64,000 nt of DNA from an uncultured Chryseobacterium sp. (lineage in GTDB: Bacteria; Bacteroidota; Bacteroidia; Flavobacteriales; Weeksellaceae). The translations under genes were made by a program, and so were the position numbers. The notes below the pieces were generated by a model. That model saw nothing but the letters and a program-made list of their open reading frames with translations, searched no databases and had not been told where the DNA came from. Positions 1 through 9,109 of this stretch are shown here, one piece after another. The DNA lies in contig CAJYLH010000008.1 of assembly GCA_913775525.1 (NCBI GenBank), forward strand, positions 114,605 to 178,604, read 5' to 3'. Within the stretch, counting starts at the first letter, position 1. Each line of letters starts with the position of its first letter.

Positions 1-540
1 TTTCCTGACTGCATTTTTCACAAATTCAATATCGAATGTATCTGCGCCTCCGTATCTTGCGAAAACAACGGCTTCTTTCGGGATGCCTAATTCAGCACGC
101 AGATCACCGGTTACTTCCGGCAGGCTGACTATATGAGGAACAAATGGCAGCCGTCCATCACTCATCGTTTTAGACAGCCATTCTGAAACGTAAGCGTAAA
201 CATGTCCATATGGTTCATTGTACTTGAAGACGGCATGAATAACCGTTTTGATAAGGCCTACAGGTGCATCAGGCTCTTTCTCACCTGATTTTATGGCGTA
301 GTAAATATCTGCGTTTGATTTTTTAATGAAATCATCACGGTCTGATATATCTGAATATCCATAAATCTTAAACCGTCCTGCAAATCTCGCTACTGCTTCT
401 GCAATATTATTTGGACTATTCCTGGGGTATAAGATGAGTGATTCGTTATGTAAAATTTCTTCATTATAATGGGCATAATCAAAGATAGCATTGGATGTCC
501 CTCTATAACAAAGCTGATTTTCGTGGAAAATAATTCTCAT
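1..540 (-). CDS. Glycosyltransferase-like protein, 3' end outside window
   Basis: An open frame of 180 codons runs on the minus strand from an ATG at 538-540 to the window edge with no stop, so the C-terminus is missing. The protein begins MRIIFHENQLCYRGTS and includes a Rossmann-like stretch (GIPKEAVVFARYGGADTF) near residues 155-172, the kind of linker seen in GT-B glycosyltransferases between the acceptor and donor domains. There is no signal peptide, so a cytoplasmic enzyme of surface polysaccharide synthesis is plausible. The start lies 15 bases after the stop of the cupin gene, so the two probably form one transcript. The glycosyltransferase assignment is inference from the fold-like pattern and the neighbour. 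Confidence 0.6.
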   Translation of the reverse strand, partial: MRIIFHENQLCYRGTSNAIFDYAHYNEEILHNESLILYPRNSPNNIAEAVARFAGRFKIYGYSDISDRDDFIKKSNADIYYAIKSGEKEPDAPVGLIKTVIHAVFKYNEPYGHVYAYVSEWLSKTMSDGRLPFVPHIVSLPEVTGDLRAELGIPKEAVVFARYGGADTFDIEFVKNAVRK

Positions 541-555
541 TGAAAGAGATTGAAA

Positions 556-900
556 TTATTTCCTGTCATACTCGTCCTCTACCCTTACGATATCATCTTC
601 ACCGAAATACGTCCCGGTCTGTACTTCTATAAAAATAACGGGCTGGTCAGAAAGGTTCATCATACGGTGTTTGGCACCCAGAGGAATAAATATACTTTCT
701 CCATATCCCAGATTGATTTCTTTGTCTTCAAGAACTACCGTAGCACTTCCTTCAATAACAGTCCATTGTTCCTGTCTCTTATGATGGTATTGATACGATA
801 ATTTCTGACCCGGGTTTACTTCAATCCTTTTCAGTTTATAATTCGGCTCATCAGCCAATACATAATATTTACCCCAAGGCCTTTCTCCGATTTCCAGCAT
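556..900 (-). CDS. Cupin-domain protein, mannose-6-phosphate isomerase type II-like
   Basis: 114 residues forming a single cupin barrel. It opens with ERPWGKYYVL, the typical start of the C-terminal isomerase domain of bifunctional mannose-1-phosphate guanylyltransferase/phosphomannose isomerase, and has the metal-binding pattern YQYHHKRQEQW..VIEG in motif 1 and H78 in GAKHRM in motif 2. It is a stand-alone isomerase domain without the nucleotidyltransferase part. Its position just before a glycosyltransferase-like gene points to nucleotide-sugar or surface glycan metabolism. A stand-alone cupin could also bind a sugar phosphate without catalysis. A Bacteroidota -7 element lies 22 bases upstream of the start. 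Confidence 0.8.
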   Translation of the reverse strand: MLEIGERPWGKYYVLADEPNYKLKRIEVNPGQKLSYQYHHKRQEQWTVIEGSATVVLEDKEINLGYGESIFIPLGAKHRMMNLSDQPVIFIEVQTGTYFGEDDIVRVEDEYDRK

Positions 901-921
901 AATCTGTATTTTTTATTTGTA

Positions 922-929
922 CAAAAATA
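922..929 (-). promoter_or_regulatory. Bacteroidota -7 element for the cupin operon
   Basis: The minus strand reads TATTTTTG, a match to TAnnTTTG, 22 bases before the cupin ATG. No clear -33 TTTG is seen. Confidence 0.5.
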
Positions 930-1107
930 TAAATAAGATTACAGATATCTAGCATGAGTGTTATATTTAAACAGGAAATATCAAGACATGATGGAAGTTG
1001 GAAACCTCAGTGCCTATTCGGATTTGTCACTTCTACTTGATTATAAACGATGAAATGTCAGAAATAGAATAGCCTCTTTTATTATACAGCAATTCATTTC
1101 CTTTGCC

Positions 1108-1115
1108 TAAATTTG
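1108..1115 (+). promoter_or_regulatory. -7 element of gltX promoter
   Basis: TAAATTTG matches TAnnTTTG and ends 17 bases before the gltX ATG, which implies a very short leader. No -33 TTTG is obvious. Confidence 0.6.
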
Positions 1116-1132
1116 CAGAAATTTAAATTGAA

Positions 1133-2641
1133 ATGGAGAAAGTAAGAGTACGTTTTGCTCCAAGTCCTACGGGACCATTGCATTTGGGAGGCGTAAGAAC
1201 CGCATTATATGACTATCTTTTTGCTAAAAATCAGGGGGGTGAATTCGTTTTGAGAATTGAAGATACCGATACTGCAAGATATGTGGAAGGAGCAGAAGAT
1301 TATATTGAGGAAGCGCTGGAATGGTGTGGAATCATTCCTGATGAAAGCCCTAAAAAAGGAGGAAAATTCGCACCTTACAGACAATCTGAAAGACGGGATA
1401 TCTATGACCGCTATACAGAGCAGATCCTGAAAACGGATTATGCCTACCTGGCTTTTGATACGCCTGAGGAACTGGATGCTATCCGCGCAGAATTTGAAGC
1501 CAATGGTGATGTCTTTTCTTATGACAATAAAACCAGGAACCGTTTGAAAAACAGCATTGCGCTCTCTGAAGAGGAAGTTCAGCAGTTACTGGATAATGAG
1601 ACACCCTATGTGGTACGGTTCAGGATGCCCGTGGACAGGACGCTTAACCTGGAAGATATTATCAGAGGGAATTTTTCAGTGAATACCGATACACTCGATG
1701 ATAAGGTACTCGTAAAAAATGACGGGATGCCAACCTATCACTTTGCCAATATCATCGATGACCATGAAATGGAAATCACCCATGTGATCCGCGGTGAAGA
1801 ATGGCTTCCTTCACTGGGGCTGCATACGTTATTATACGAAGCAATGGGATGGACTGCACCGAAATTTGCCCACCTCTCCCTGATCCTGAAACCTGAAGGG
1901 AAAGGGAAATTAAGCAAAAGGGACGGCGATAAGTTCGGGTTCCCCGTATTCCCGCTGGATTTCAAAGACCCTGCAACGGGAACAGTTTCCAAAGGATATA
2001 GGGAAAACGGGTATTTTCCTGAAGCATTCATCAATATGGTCGCCTTATTGGGCTGGTCACCGGCGGATGATAAGGAAATCCTGTCGATGGAGGAAATGAC
2101 CAGGGAATTTGACCTGTATAAAGTTCATAAAGCGGGAGCCCGTTTCAGCAAAGAAAAATCGGAATGGTTCAACCATCAGTATATGCAGATGAAACCGGAT
2201 GAAGAACTGCTTGGAACCCTGGAAGCAGCAGTCTCTGACCTGGCAGGAGCACCGGATGAGAAACTTCTGAAAGTGATCCGTCTCATGAAAGAAAGGGCTA
2301 CATTCCCGAAAGATATTTATGAGAATGGAAAATTTTTCTTTGAAGCACCGGCTTCCTATGACGAAAAAGCACTTAAGAAAGCCTGGAACGATGAGACCTC
2401 TTCTGTTTTAAGCGAACTTGCGGAAAGACTTGAACATTCAGAATTCAGTGCAGAAGCTGTAAAACATGGGATTCATGAATTTGCGGAAAGCAAAGGACTG
2501 GGCATGGGTAAAGTGATGATGCCGCTCCGCCTTGCACTGGTAGGAGAGCTGAAAGGACCTGATGTTCCGGATATCCTTGAAATCATCGGTAAAGAAGAAA
2601 GTTTAGCCAGAATCAAAACGGCTGTTGAGCGATTAAAATAA
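1133..2641 (+). CDS. gltX: Glutamyl-tRNA synthetase
   Basis: Class I aminoacyl-tRNA synthetase that charges tRNA-Glu with glutamate in the cytoplasm. At 502 residues it is in the normal range for bacterial GluRS. The HIGH-type signature is at the N-terminus (FAPSPTGPLHLGG, residues 8-20), the binding motif RIEDTD follows at about residue 41, and the KMSKS-type loop is KLSKRDGDK near residue 263. The anticodon-binding helical domain makes up the last third. The ATG sits 17 bases after a TAAATTTG promoter element, which supports this start. It is followed by accA on the same strand after 142 bases with no visible terminator, although accA has its own promoter element. Confidence 0.98.
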   Translation: MEKVRVRFAPSPTGPLHLGGVRTALYDYLFAKNQGGEFVLRIEDTDTARYVEGAEDYIEEALEWCGIIPDESPKKGGKFAPYRQSERRDIYDRYTEQILKTDYAYLAFDTPEELDAIRAEFEANGDVFSYDNKTRNRLKNSIALSEEEVQQLLDNETPYVVRFRMPVDRTLNLEDIIRGNFSVNTDTLDDKVLVKNDGMPTYHFANIIDDHEMEITHVIRGEEWLPSLGLHTLLYEAMGWTAPKFAHLSLILKPEGKGKLSKRDGDKFGFPVFPLDFKDPATGTVSKGYRENGYFPEAFINMVALLGWSPADDKEILSMEEMTREFDLYKVHKAGARFSKEKSEWFNHQYMQMKPDEELLGTLEAAVSDLAGAPDEKLLKVIRLMKERATFPKDIYENGKFFFEAPASYDEKALKKAWNDETSSVLSELAERLEHSEFSAEAVKHGIHEFAESKGLGMGKVMMPLRLALVGELKGPDVPDILEIIGKEESLARIKTAVERLK

Positions 2642-2753
2642 TCAAACCTGACCTGAGCGCCGTAAAAGGATAATCTCCTTTCATAATAAGAAAATTATAC
2701 AGGCTAAAGACCTGTAAAGATTATTTTTAAGCGGTCAGTTTCATAATTTTTCA

Positions 2754-2761
2754 TAAATTTG
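2754..2761 (+). promoter_or_regulatory. -7 element of accA promoter
   Basis: TAAATTTG, a TAnnTTTG match, ends 22 bases before the accA ATG. Confidence 0.6.
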
Positions 2762-2783
2762 AAAGATTTAATTTACTTCAAGA

Positions 2784-3740
2784 ATGGAATATTTAAGTTT
2801 CGAGCTGCCTATTAAAGAATTGATGGATCAATATCAGACCTGTTCTTTGGTAGGAGAAGAAAGTGGTGTTGATGTAAAATTAGCATGTAGCCAGATAGAG
2901 GATAAAATCATAGAAAAGAAAAAAGAAATCTATGGCAACCTTACCCCTTGGCAGAGAGTACAGTTATCCCGTCATCCGGATCGTCCGTATACTTTGGATT
3001 ATATCCATGGCATCACCGATAAAGGCAGTTTCCTGGAACTTCACGGAGACCGCAATTTTGCAGATGATCCTGCAATGATTGGAGGACTGGCCACACTAGA
3101 CGGTCAGAAAGTAATGATTATCGGAACCCAGAAAGGGAGGACGACCAAAGAAAGGCAGCACAGAAGATTCGGTATGCCGAATCCTGAAGGATACAGAAAA
3201 GCATTGCGACTGATGAAGCTTGCTGAGAAATTCAATATTCCTGTCGTAACTTTAGTAGATACTCCGGGAGCTTATCCCGGGCTTGAAGCAGAGGAAAGAG
3301 GCCAGGGAGAAGCGATTGCCAGGAACATTTTTGAAATGGTACAGCTGAAGACACCTATCTTTACCTATGTTATTGGTGAAGGTGCCAGCGGCGGGGCATT
3401 GGGAATTGGGGTCGGAAATAAAGTTTACATGCTTGAAAACACCTGGTATACCGTGATTGCGCCGGAAAGCTGTTCTTCTATCTTATGGAGAAACTGGGAT
3501 CATAAGGAAGATGCAGCTAATGCACTCAACCTTACTCCGGCTGATGCATTGAGGGAGAAATTCATTGACGGTATCATTCCGGAGCCTTTAGGAGGTGCCC
3601 ATTATGATCCTGAAACAACATACTTAAATCTGAAAAATTCCATTCTGCAGAACATTAAAGCTTTTTCAAAGTTTACCGGGCAGGAGCTGGAAACACAGAG
3701 ACAGGAGAAATTTATTGCCATGGGGCAATTTAAAGGATAA
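2784..3740 (+). CDS. accA: Acetyl-CoA carboxylase carboxyltransferase subunit alpha
   Basis: AccA forms the carboxyltransferase with AccD and transfers CO2 from biotin to acetyl-CoA, giving malonyl-CoA for fatty acid synthesis. The 318 residues match the usual AccA length. The N-terminal helix ([11 protein letters not shown]), the [21 protein letters not shown] segment after residue 50, the crotonase-fold core with [20 protein letters not shown], and the oxyanion-side [14 protein letters not shown] are all present. No zinc cysteines are expected, because these belong to AccD. A strong bidirectional terminator follows six bases after the stop. Confidence 0.98.
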   Translation: MEYLSFELPIKELMDQYQTCSLVGEESGVDVKLACSQIEDKIIEKKKEIYGNLTPWQRVQLSRHPDRPYTLDYIHGITDKGSFLELHGDRNFADDPAMIGGLATLDGQKVMIIGTQKGRTTKERQHRRFGMPNPEGYRKALRLMKLAEKFNIPVVTLVDTPGAYPGLEAEERGQGEAIARNIFEMVQLKTPIFTYVIGEGASGGALGIGVGNKVYMLENTWYTVIAPESCSSILWRNWDHKEDAANALNLTPADALREKFIDGIIPEPLGGAHYDPETTYLNLKNSILQNIKAFSKFTGQELETQRQEKFIAMGQFKG

Positions 3741-3745
3741 AATCG

Positions 3746-3778
3746 AAAAAGGTTAAGAATGTTCTTCTTAACCTTTTT
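3746..3778. terminator. Bidirectional terminator between accA and the convergent gene
   Basis: A 14-bp perfect stem (AAAAAGGTTAAGAA / TTCTTAACCTTTTT) with a 5-base loop. A-runs and T-runs on both sides make it usable from both strands, which suits the two converging genes. Confidence 0.85.
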
Positions 3779-3815
3779 CTTTACCAATTATTTATACACG
3801 AATTCTTTTCTGTTT

Positions 3816-4526
3816 CTAATCCCTTAAGTTGAGTTCGATCTCAATATCCTTGTTGATCTTTTTCAGGGATGAATATTTGGCGTCGCATACCATAGTGGTA
3901 AGGATGTATTCCCCCTTTTCCACTAAAAGGTAGTTCTGCCCGTTGGCCGGGACTTCCAGGTTGTAATATTTTTTTAAGCCGCTGATTTTTACGATCAGAT
4001 TACACCTCGACCTGTTTTTTATGTTGATATACGCTTCCTTGTCCATTGGATCATTATTGAACAGGTGCGTAAGCATGGAAGCGGTCTTTTTATCCTTTTC
4101 GCTGGGACCTGCTTTTTTTGAAGTGTTCCCCACTGATGCATAATTAACGGTCCGTGCTGTATTGGAGGAGGTGTTGGCTGTATTGGAAGCTAATGTTTTA
4201 GAATTATTCAGCTCATTATTGCTGGTGATTTTTGCGATTTCATTTTTACTGAGCGGTTTAATCACCGGTTTGGCTTCAGGGGAATTATCTGCTGTAATGA
4301 TGGCGATCAGCTTCCTTTTAAAATAATCGGTCTTGGCATGACCCGGATTTTGTTTCAGGAATCCGGCAATGATCCTTGCTTCCTGGGTATTTTCAGCATC
4401 GCTTTCCGTATAGATGATGGCAGTTTCCTTTTCAACGATGGCTTTGGGTTTGGCTGCTCGTTTCTTTTTCTGTGAAAATCCCAGTGTAAACAGGCACATT
4501 AATATAAGGAGGAGGATTTTTTTCAT
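3816..4526 (-). CDS. Secreted DUF6759-like family protein (paralogue 1 of 4)
   Basis: 236 residues with a signal peptide (MKKILLLILMCLFTLGFSQ) and a lysine-rich stretch just after it. The middle is low-complexity (N/T/S rich, residues 100-135). The conserved C-terminal domain (about 150-236) contains LFNNDPMDKEAYI, NRSRCNLIVKISGL, YNLEVPANGQN and KGEYILTTMVCDAKYSSLKKI. The same signature recurs in the genes at 16988, 18526 and 19202. Two cysteines (CN and VCD) are shared by all four. I recall this pattern as DUF6759, but the number is from memory. It is predicted to be periplasmic or outer-membrane associated, with function unknown. An N-terminal FLKQNPG..KTDYFKRKL segment resembles the PDDPRRS.LKP segment of the other members. 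Confidence 0.8.
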   Translation of the reverse strand: MKKILLLILMCLFTLGFSQKKKRAAKPKAIVEKETAIIYTESDAENTQEARIIAGFLKQNPGHAKTDYFKRKLIAIITADNSPEAKPVIKPLSKNEIAKITSNNELNNSKTLASNTANTSSNTARTVNYASVGNTSKKAGPSEKDKKTASMLTHLFNNDPMDKEAYINIKNRSRCNLIVKISGLKKYYNLEVPANGQNYLLVEKGEYILTTMVCDAKYSSLKKINKDIEIELNLRD

Positions 4527-4599
4527 GAATGGAATATAAAATATTATTAAATAATCAAATAACGCAAAAAGTCGTTTTTTAGTTTATCATTAAAATCAT

Positions 4600-4607
4600 T
4601 ATCTTTG
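4600..4607 (+). promoter_or_regulatory. -7 element of tsf promoter
   Basis: TATCTTTG, a TAnnTTTG match, lies 63 bases before the tsf ATG, which gives a leader of roughly 55-60 nt. It shows that tsf has its own promoter here, apart from rpsB. Confidence 0.6.
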
Positions 4608-4670
4608 CACAGCTCTAAAAGTAGGCTAAAAAATCTATAATAACTTTACAACAAAAAAATAACAGATATT

Positions 4671-5498
4671 ATGTCTTATACACCAGCTGCTGCAGACGTA
4701 GCAAAATTGAGAAACACAACAGGTGCAGGGATGATGGACTGCAAAAAAGCTTTAGTGGAAGCTGAAGGAGACTTCGAAAAAGCAATCGAAATCCTAAGAA
4801 AAAAAGGTCAGAAAGTGGCTGCTAACAGGGCTGACAGAGAATCTACCGAAGGAGCGGTAATCGCAAGGGTAAATGAGGACAGCACTTTAGGGGCGATTAT
4901 TTCCCTTAACTGCGAAACTGACTTCGTTGCTAAAAATGAAGCATTTATTGAACTGGCTTACGAATTGGCTGAAATGGCGATCTTTGCCGCTTCTAAAGAA
5001 GAGCTTTTAGCAACAGATTTCCACGGGATTACAGTAGCTGATAAATTGGTAGAGCAAACCGGTGTTATCGGTGAGAAAATCGAAATCGGTGCTTTCGAAA
5101 GAATCGAAGGACCTTTCTTAGGAGCTTACATCCACGCAGGAAATAAAATTGCTGCTATCACTTCCCTTTCTGCTAAAGTGGATGGTGCTGATGAAGTAGC
5201 TAAAGCGGTTTCTATGCAGGTAGCTGCAATGAATCCTATCGCTCTTGATGAGAATGCAGTTTCCCAGTCAACAATCGACAAAGAATTGGAAATCGAAAGA
5301 CATAAACTTACTGAAGAAGGTAAGCCTGCTAATATCATCGATAACATTCTTAAAGGTAAAATGCAGAGATTCTACAAAGACAACACTCTGGTACACCAGG
5401 ATTTCATCAAAGACGGCAGCATGTCTGTTGCTGACTATGTAAAATCTGCTAACGGAGATTTAAAAGTAACAGGATTTGTAAGAGTAAGCTTGTCTTAA
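4671..5498 (+). CDS. tsf: Elongation factor Ts
   Basis: Guanine nucleotide exchange factor for EF-Tu. It is 275 residues, a normal length. The UBA-like N-terminal domain carries LRNTTGAGMMDCKKAL, followed by the invariant NCETDFVAKNE at about residue 83 and the dimerisation domains. In most bacteria tsf directly follows rpsB. Here rpsB ends at 19801 on the opposite strand, so the pair has been split and tsf has its own promoter and terminator. The codon choice looks highly biased, like the ribosomal protein genes in this window, consistent with strong expression. Confidence 0.98.
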   Translation: MSYTPAAADVAKLRNTTGAGMMDCKKALVEAEGDFEKAIEILRKKGQKVAANRADRESTEGAVIARVNEDSTLGAIISLNCETDFVAKNEAFIELAYELAEMAIFAASKEELLATDFHGITVADKLVEQTGVIGEKIEIGAFERIEGPFLGAYIHAGNKIAAITSLSAKVDGADEVAKAVSMQVAAMNPIALDENAVSQSTIDKELEIERHKLTEEGKPANIIDNILKGKMQRFYKDNTLVHQDFIKDGSMSVADYVKSANGDLKVTGFVRVSLS

Positions 5499-5521
5499 TC
5501 TTCCCTGAATAATAAAAAATG

Positions 5522-5552
5522 ATCCCGGTGAATGTTTCACCGGGATTTTTTT
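5522..5552 (+). terminator. Terminator of tsf
   Basis: An 11-bp perfect GC-rich stem (ATCCCGGTGAA / TTCACCGGGAT) with a 3-base loop, followed by a run of seven T's. It lies 23 bases after the tsf stop. Confidence 0.9.
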
Positions 5553-5662
5553 GTCCCTGTTACAAACCAGATTCAATATTAAAATAATATTAAATATTCA
5601 ATAAATATGAAGAATATGTGATACATCTTAATACCTTTCACGAAATTTTAGACATTAATACT

Positions 5663-5670
5663 TACATTTG
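5663..5670 (+). promoter_or_regulatory. -7 element before first giant T9SS protein
   Basis: TACATTTG, a TAnnTTTG match, ends 17 bases before the ATG at 5688. Confidence 0.6.
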
Positions 5671-5687
5671 CAGCCCTATTTTAGAGT

Positions 5688-8600
5688 ATGAAAAAAATTC
5701 TATCTATTATTTTTGCCATTTTTTGCCTGTCTGCTCATGCACAAATGGATACGGAACACTGGTTTGCACCCATGGCGGCCAAATCCGGAACGGCTGGGCT
5801 GCAAAGCTTCCTGTACCTGTCTACCAATGAAACCACACCATTCCCGGTGCAGATTTACAATAACAATACTCTTTACAATACAGTCCAGGTAAGCAAAGGA
5901 AACCCGGTACAGGTGAGTATTCCCGCCTATTTCCTGCTGGCAACCAATCAGGGAGATCTGTTTACGCCCACCTCTATGGGAATGTATGTAAAAGGATCTA
6001 AGAAATTCTTTGCCAATTACCGTTTCTCTGTAACCAATCATGCTGAAATCATCACTTCAAAGGGGCTGGCCGGGCTTGGGAAAAAATTCTATGCTGCCAT
6101 GGCACCCAATACAGGATCCGAATATTATGTCAATTCTACTATCGGAGTAACGGCAACTGAAGACAATACTTCCGTAGTGGTTTCAGGATACAATCCCAAT
6201 GTGCTGTTTTCCGACGGGAGTTCCACCCCAACGAAGACGTTTACGTTAAACAAAGGACAGTCTTACATTATGGATGCCGTAAGCAATGACTCCTTTTATA
6301 ATCTTGCTGGTCTTATAGGGGCTAAAATTGAGTCTGATAAACCTATTTCCGTAACCAACGGAAACTTCAACGGGATTTATACCAATCAGAATTTCACGAA
6401 TAATGACATATTAATGGACCAGGCTGTACCTGTTGAAAGGCTCGGGAAAGATTTTGTAATGGTGAAAGGCAACGGGTCTGTAACCTCAGGAATGGAAACC
6501 GCTGTTATCGTTGCTACGGAAAACAATACCCAACTGGCGTTTAACGGCAGTGCTTCTACCATCAGTCTGAATGCCGGCCAGTACTATATGGTTCCAAGCG
6601 GAAATTACATCCCGCAGGGAAACGGCAATTACAATATGAACATTTCGGCCTCAAAAAATATTTATGTTTATCAATTGCTTGCCGGTGTATCTACAGGCAA
6701 TGAATATCCTACCGGAGGTATGAACTTTATCCCGCCGCTCAGCTGCTTTATGCCTAATAAAATTGATGAAATAGGTTTTATCAACAAAATCGGGACATCC
6801 ACATTCAATACAAAACTGAATATTATTACCCAGACCGGTGCAACGGTGACCCTGAACGGCAATCCGATAGCTGCCGCCAACGGACCGTATGCAGTAACCG
6901 GAAACCCGAACTGGGTTACCTATTCTGTTCCCAATATATCAGGAAACATTACAGTAAATTCCACTAAATCGGTAACCGCAGGAATCGCTGCGGGAAGCGG
7001 GGCGGTAGGATACGGCGGATATTTCGCTGGGTTTTCCTCAGTTCCCGCCATTACCAAAACCGGCGACTGCTATGCAGGCATTCTGTTACAGGTAGACAAC
7101 ACTTACGACGGCTATCAGTGGTACCTTAACGGAAACCCTATTCCCGGAGCCACTTCATTTTCCATCAATCCTGAACTGTACGGAGCAGGTACTTATACCT
7201 GCCTTGTGACCAAGAATAACTGTGAGTCCAGAATGACAGACCCATATACCTATACCGTATGTCCGCCCATTACAACGACAACATATACCATCGGTTCATG
7301 CAGCACTAAAGTCATTTCACCGGCTTTCACCAATTCAGCCCAGATCATTACTCCCGCGAATACAGCCATTATTTCTGCACCTGTGTCAGGAACAGCTGTA
7401 GTCAATCCTGTAAACGGGCAAATTACTTATACACCCAACCCAGGGCTGACTTCAGATACAACCGACAGCTTTATTTACTATATACAGGGCAATGGAAATC
7501 CTTTTGATTTTGAGTATTTTAAAATCATCATTAATGTAGATGTGCTGCAGGTGAATACAGGGCTTTCATTAGCTTCATGTTCAGCATCCAACGGTAATGG
7601 CACTTTTGATCTTACCTCTTTAACCACATCCCCGGATTCAGGTACTTCTACAACTTATTTCACCAATTCCAATCTTACCGGACCTATTGCTAATCCGACA
7701 GCCTATACCGGACCTACCGGAACCGTATATGCTAACGTAACATCCCAATACGGCTGCTCGAAAATGACACCCATTTCACTGACAGCCAACCAGGGACCTA
7801 CTGTAAACACCTCCGCCTTCAGCGGTGTACTCTGTGATGATAATTTTGACGGGATCATCAATGTTGATTTTACTGCGGTTACGCCACAGATCGTTACCAA
7901 TTCAGGTAATTTCACTGTCAGATATTACCTGAGCCAGGCCGACGCCACTGCCGGCAATAACAATACTTTACCGGTGAACTGGACCTTTACCGGCAATACC
8001 ACGGTTTATGTACGCGCAGACAGCAGCAATAACTGTCCCCCGGCTTTCGGGCAGATCAGCTTCAGCATCGGCAATAAGGTTTCCCTGCTTACGAATACCG
8101 TAACTACTGATGTGTGTGACAATGACCTGAACGGCTCTGAAAATATCAACCTCAACGATTATAAAAATTTAATTACTGCCAATCCTGCCGCAACGCTGAC
8201 ATTCTATTCCACGCTTGCGAATGCCCAGACAGGAACCAATGCAATACCTGCCTTACAGGTTATCACTACGGCTTCTACTTTTTATGTCAGGATAACGAGT
8301 CCTTCAGAGTGTCCTAATACAGCATCTATCACCATCAGCCTTAAAACGCCTAAAAAATCAACCAAACTCCGGGATATGGTCGTATGTACCAATGAACAGG
8401 CAATGCTGGATGCAGGCACCGGATTCACTTCCTACGCATGGAGTACTGGCGCAACGACTCAGACCATTACCGTAGGAGCGGGAAGCTATTATGTTGATTT
8501 AGGCTTCAACGGGTGTGTATACCGACAGCAGGTTACTGTCACAACAGCACAGGCTCCGGCCATTACCCGTATTGACGTTTCAGGCTTCAACGCTACAGTA

Positions 8601-9032
8601 TATGTTTCCGGAGGAACTCCGCCGTATAGATATTCCCTGAATGGTATAGATTACCAGACTTCTAACGTATTGACCGGTCTGTCACGAGGACTTCATACGG
8701 TATATGTTCTAGGATCAGACGGATGTTCGCCCGTGTCCAAAGAGTTTCTGGTGCTGAATTTAGTCAATGCCATTACTCCGAACGGGGACGGGATAAATGA
8801 TGTTCTGAATTATTCGGATTTACGAATCAAGCAGAGTGTTTCCATTGAGGTATTGGACCGTTACGGTTCTCCTGTGTATAAATCTTCAGACAGGAATTAT
8901 GTTTGGGATGGTAAATCGGGAGGAAGACCACTGTCCACCGGAACTTATTGGTATATCCTGAAATGGATAGAGCCGGACACAAAATTACCGGTTTCATATT
9001 CAGGCTGGATATTAATTAAAAATCGTGAATAA
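5688..9032 (+). CDS. IgGFc-binding-like, T9SS type B sorted surface protein (copy 1)
   Basis: 1114 residues with a signal peptide (MKKILSIIFAIFCLSAHAQ). The N-terminal half (about 20-460) begins with DTEHWFAP and contains SVTNHAEIITSKG and ATEDNT blocks, a pattern typical of the IgGFc-binding-like domain found in flavobacterial adhesins. An Ig-like segment follows (YDGYQWYLNGNPIPGA), then cadherin/SprB-like repeats with paired cysteines. The last 90 residues (ITPNGDGINDVLNY, DRYGSPVY, WDGKSGGRPLSTGTYWY) are the gliding-motility-associated C-terminal domain, a type B T9SS sorting signal. It is therefore predicted to be exported by T9SS and held at the cell surface. It is the first of three tandem paralogues. 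A role in adhesion or motility is inferred from the family. Confidence 0.88.
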   Translation: MKKILSIIFAIFCLSAHAQMDTEHWFAPMAAKSGTAGLQSFLYLSTNETTPFPVQIYNNNTLYNTVQVSKGNPVQVSIPAYFLLATNQGDLFTPTSMGMYVKGSKKFFANYRFSVTNHAEIITSKGLAGLGKKFYAAMAPNTGSEYYVNSTIGVTATEDNTSVVVSGYNPNVLFSDGSSTPTKTFTLNKGQSYIMDAVSNDSFYNLAGLIGAKIESDKPISVTNGNFNGIYTNQNFTNNDILMDQAVPVERLGKDFVMVKGNGSVTSGMETAVIVATENNTQLAFNGSASTISLNAGQYYMVPSGNYIPQGNGNYNMNISASKNIYVYQLLAGVSTGNEYPTGGMNFIPPLSCFMPNKIDEIGFINKIGTSTFNTKLNIITQTGATVTLNGNPIAAANGPYAVTGNPNWVTYSVPNISGNITVNSTKSVTAGIAAGSGAVGYGGYFAGFSSVPAITKTGDCYAGILLQVDNTYDGYQWYLNGNPIPGATSFSINPELYGAGTYTCLVTKNNCESRMTDPYTYTVCPPITTTTYTIGSCSTKVISPAFTNSAQIITPANTAIISAPVSGTAVVNPVNGQITYTPNPGLTSDTTDSFIYYIQGNGNPFDFEYFKIIINVDVLQVNTGLSLASCSASNGNGTFDLTSLTTSPDSGTSTTYFTNSNLTGPIANPTAYTGPTGTVYANVTSQYGCSKMTPISLTANQGPTVNTSAFSGVLCDDNFDGIINVDFTAVTPQIVTNSGNFTVRYYLSQADATAGNNNTLPVNWTFTGNTTVYVRADSSNNCPPAFGQISFSIGNKVSLLTNTVTTDVCDNDLNGSENINLNDYKNLITANPAATLTFYSTLANAQTGTNAIPALQVITTASTFYVRITSPSECPNTASITISLKTPKKSTKLRDMVVCTNEQAMLDAGTGFTSYAWSTGATTQTITVGAGSYYVDLGFNGCVYRQQVTVTTAQAPAITRIDVSGFNATVYVSGGTPPYRYSLNGIDYQTSNVLTGLSRGLHTVYVLGSDGCSPVSKEFLVLNLVNAITPNGDGINDVLNYSDLRIKQSVSIEVLDRYGSPVYKSSDRNYVWDGKSGGRPLSTGTYWYILKWIEPDTKLPVSYSGWILIKNRE

Positions 9033-9078
9033 TTTAATTTTAATTAACATATAATTAAGAATATTTCAAATATTATTT

Positions 9079-9086
9079 TAATTTTG
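9079..9086 (+). promoter_or_regulatory. -7 element before second giant T9SS protein
   Basis: TAATTTTG, a TAnnTTTG match, ends 23 bases before the ATG at 9110. The second copy therefore has its own promoter despite the short 77-base gap. Confidence 0.55.
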
Positions 9087-9109
9087 TAGGAATCCTAATA
9101 TTTCGTTTC

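Noticed and set aside
7561-8340. Repeated Ig/cadherin-like blocks in the giant proteins as DNA tandem repeats
   Set aside because: The similarity is at protein level; the DNA of the units differs too much for a tandem DNA repeat.
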